A stretch of DNA of 30,200 bases, taken from Symbiodinium natans. Taxonomy: Eukaryota > Sar > Dinophyceae > Suessiales > Symbiodiniaceae. Of the stretch, positions 27,599 to 30,200 are shown in pieces. Position numbers and translations under genes: made by a program. The notes beneath the pieces were generated by a model. The model was given only the letters and a program-made list of their open reading frames with translations, did no database searches and was not told the origin of the DNA. Location of the stretch: NCBI GenBank assembly GCA_905221605.1, contig CAJNDS010002046.1, forward strand, positions 613,501 through 643,700. Direction: 5' to 3'. Position 1 is the stretch's first letter; each line of letters opens with the position of its first letter.

Positions 27599-27909
27599 GT
27601 AAGACTCCGAAGCAAGCACATCTAATGTGTGCTGGAGGCCACCTCTGAAGACGCAGTCGCTCATTGTTCCTCTTTGCAGCTGCTGCTCCGTCGCATTGGG
27701 TATCATCTGGGTTAACTTTGGGCTGCCTCGATCCAGATACCGAGCAAACCACCTGGCAGGTCCAACTTGGGCTGGGCTCGTGCTGCGACGGCGTGTGTGG
27801 GCAGGGTAGCAGCCCAAAGCTGCAAGCGCACCTGCCAAATCTTGCATGATCTTGCACGCATTTTCAACACACAGTGCACATTCAGTGTACGTTTGCCGAC
27901 ACCGCCTAG

Positions 27910-28089
27910 GCTGCCTTGGCGTCGGCTGTGGCAAAGGTGTTGGACCGCATGTTGGGAACCCGGCGCTTGGTATGCCACAGCATGTTGGCCTTGCACGTCT
28001 TCGCGATGTTGCTGTGAACGCTGCCCAGGCAGGCGCTGAAGGAATGGTCGGCGCAGCAGCTGTCCAACCTTGCATGGCCTCTTGCGAAG
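27910..28089 (+). CDS. octotricopeptide-repeat-like (OPR) exon pair, fragment of a gene
   Basis: Two AG|G exons join in phase 0: AALASAVAK (27910-27936, donor GT) and ALKEWSAQQLSNLAWPLAK (28033-28089, donor GC). The second fits the OPR core pattern 'F/WxxQxLSNLAWAxAK' found in organelle RNA-binding proteins of algae and alveolates. Upstream helical frames may be further repeats. Only 158 bases separate this from the L10a start, and no terminal exon was found there. The gene may be a truncated copy, or the repeat exon may belong to a longer structure whose other parts I missed. Confidence 0.45.
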
Positions 28090-28243
28090 GCTTGCTGAGC
28101 CTCGTGAAGCCCCATGGTGTCATGATGCCTCACGATTGGCATGGTTCATCATGATACATTAGGATGTTATGTACAACAGCTTCGCTTGTGCTCCGTACCT
28201 GGGCTCAGGGAGGTCACTAGACAGGTCGGGTCCAAGGCGTCGC

Positions 28244-28247
28244 AGCC
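28244..28247 (+). promoter_or_regulatory. likely trans-splice acceptor at the L10a start
   Basis: GCGTCGCAG lies two bases before the L10a ATG. Dinoflagellate mRNAs receive a spliced leader at an AG upstream of the start codon, and this is the nearest AG. Position and context only; not proven. Confidence 0.4.
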
Positions 28248-30200
28248 ATGTCGAAGCTCAACATTGACAATCTCAAGAAAGGCATTGCCGGGGCCATAGA
28301 GGTGCGAGTCATCTCCCGCATGTCACAGTGCCAAAAACCAGTGTACTGACCACGCTTGCAGGAAACATGCATGGTCCTGGGCATTCAATGCCTGATTGGG
28401 GAAAGGGAAGACTGGCACCATCAAAGCACTTAGGCTGGAATCCTCGAGGGCAGCAAGGAGAAGCAGCGAAAGTTCCTTGAAACTGCTCGCGGCCCAGGTT
28501 CGAAGTTCGAATTCCTACAATCGCTACAATCATTGCACAGACACTGTCATGTAAACACATAGTCAGCTCCAGCCTTCTCCAGCGGACTCTAGTCGACTCC
28601 AGCCGCTCCAGCCAGAAAGCCCCAAAACCTAGAAGGCATTGGAAGAAAGGAGGACCCGGCTTTTTTCCCCCCAAGCAGGCCGATTCTGCCAAAATCTCGA
28701 AGACCTAGGCATATGGTTCTGAAAAGGCATATAAAATTCATGCCGCAGGGGTTTGGTTTTTTGTTCAAGGCTCTGGGGCTTTAGTTTTCAGTGAATGGCA
28801 GTTTCCGGAGCGTTGTGGCTTGAATGTGTTTTTCTTTCCGGAGCGCTGTCCGGGATTTGACCTCCGCGAACTTGTGTGAGTTCGTCGATGCCCAGAAGTT
28901 GAAACGAGCTGCAGATGATGTGTCACCGGTGCCTTGCTGGTGCATGAAACGTGAGACCATCATGGTCCACCCACAAGGTTGAGCTGCAGATTGGCCTGAA
29001 GGACTACGACACCCAACGCGACAAGCGTTTCGCAGGCTTGATGCTGAGCTTCCGTGAATCATTCAGGCCATCACGGGATATCACGGGGTGTTGCGGTCCA
29101 GGCACCATCAAGTTGCCGCACGTCCCGCGACCCCGCTTGAAGGCACCGCAATCCGTTGGCTGCGGTAACAATGGTAAAAGGCGCAGAGCAAGCGTTGCCA
29201 TGGAGAACGAAAGAGACCCACAGAAAGAGAAAAATCCTGAACTGTACCTTCGAGGTGTGCGTTCTCGGGGACGCAGTGCACTGCGAGCAGGCCCAGCGGG
29301 TCAGAGCCTCAATTGCCAATTCGATGAAGCTTTGGGCACTCATTGACAGAGAACTCAGCGGTTGCACTCCGCTGGCTGAAACTGCGTGGCTCCTTATGCA
29401 GGCGAACATTCCCTTTAAGAGCGTGGAGGACAGAAGTGACAGAAGCACGTCCTTCGTTGTGAGTTGTGCATCGTGCTTTGCAAGTTGTGAAGGACCTGAA
29501 GAAACTTAACAAGAACAAGAAAATGGTCAAGAAGCCGCGAAGCTTGGTTGGAAGCACTCACGAGCAGTGGATACATGACAACGGTCGACGATTGTTTTGA
29601 TGTGAGTCAGGTTGGCCGACAGCTTCGATGCCTTCCTGGCATCTCAGGCGCATGCAAAACCATTCACAGAACTTTGGCATGCTGACGACATCTGACGAGT
29701 CTTATGACGAGTGGTTCATATGACAAAATGACATGGATCTTTGTGTCAAAGCAGCGTCAAAACGATTCGCTGCCCTGCTGCAGGTCTTGATTCCACAGAT
29801 CCCACGTTTGTTGGGCCCCGGCTTGAACAAGGCTCTGACGCCTAGAGCTGCTGGAGCATGCTGGAACAGTGTCTCGATACAGCCTTAGCGTCCGCGTCAG
29901 GCTGGAAAATTCCCAACACTGGTGCAGCATTCGGACAACCTGGAGACCAAAGTCACTGAAGTGAGAAGCCAGGCAGACATGCGAATCGGGCGACACACTG
30001 TGGGGCAGCGGTCATATACGACTGGAACTGAAACTGCACCATTTTACCACGGTCTCTGAGAGCTAGCAATAGCTACGTTGCATTACAACTGAAATAACCT
30101 GTGAGATGTCCAGGTGAAGTTCCAGCTGAAGAAAGTGCTGTGCATGGGCGTTGCCGTCGGCAACGTCTCCATGACGCCAGATGAGCTGAGGCACACTCGT
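28248..30200 (+). CDS. RPL10A: 60S ribosomal protein L10a (uL1), 11 exons in window, 3' partial
   Basis: Eleven exons join in frame into about 183 codons of a ~217-residue protein that matches eukaryotic L10a from its first residue: 28248-28301, 28434-28484, 28978-29035, 29102-29142, 29255-29299, 29402-29428, 29493-29533, 29611-29647, 29784-29831, 29901-29972 and 30114-~30190. Diagnostic segments are [106 protein letters not shown] and [20 protein letters not shown]. All ten acceptors are AG followed by G. Donors are mostly GC (introns 2, 3, 4, 7, 8, 9, 10), with GT at 1 and 5 and GA at 6. Introns are 64-493 bases. The last exon probably ends at CTGAG|GCACAC and continues outside the window. 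The product is a large-subunit stalk protein of the cytosolic ribosome. Confidence 0.97.

Noticed and set aside
27584-28123. 179-codon open frame on the - strand
   Set aside because: It is the antisense shadow of the OPR-like exons, with cysteine/proline/arginine-rich composition and no recognisable domain.

Overview
This window reads as nuclear DNA of a dinoflagellate, most likely a symbiodiniacean-type genome. The evidence is the gene structure. Genes are broken into very short exons (27 to about 135 bp). Introns end in AG followed by a G in the exon, and many begin with GC, or occasionally GA, instead of GT. Every gene that can be identified lies on the + strand, as in the unidirectional gene tracts of dinoflagellates. 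TTTAGGG-type repeats also occur. No bacterial operon, rRNA, tRNA, CRISPR array or transposase/reverse transcriptase gene could be seen.

Layout: (1) 2-517, 3' end of a membrane-protein gene. (2) About 1.12-5.83 kb, a tandem-domain adenylate kinase of AK8 type; both nucleotide-binding loops lack the normal lysine. (3) 6947-7954, a single uninterrupted frame joining a thioredoxin-like domain to a CAP/SCP domain. (4) About 8.45-10.64 kb, a coiled-coil gene that ends in a protist YxxxNP-KYKG-CEK motif. (5) About 11.6-12.55 kb, a proline-rich gene of unknown function. (6) 13117 to about 19.8 kb, a JmjC dioxygenase gene with a signal peptide (JMJD8-like); its large central intron holds a 2.3 kb AT-rich element bounded by imperfect inverted repeats. 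(7) About 19.8-27.9 kb, mostly unrecognised sequence with a few weak candidate exons. (8) 27910-28089, a fragment resembling octotricopeptide repeats. (9) 28248 to the window end, the ribosomal protein L10a (uL1) gene, of which 11 exons can be joined in frame.

The genes do not form an evident pathway: they are a ribosomal protein, a nucleotide kinase of the flagellar AK8 type, a secreted-type CAP protein and a secretory-pathway JmjC protein. The strongest results are the full L10a exon chain, the AK8 assignment, the JmjC assignment with its Fe-binding residues, the Trx-CAP fusion and the inverted-repeat-bounded AT-rich insertion. Exon joins were made by eye from reading frame, the AG|G acceptor and remembered family consensus. 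Transcript data would be needed to fix the uncertain ones.
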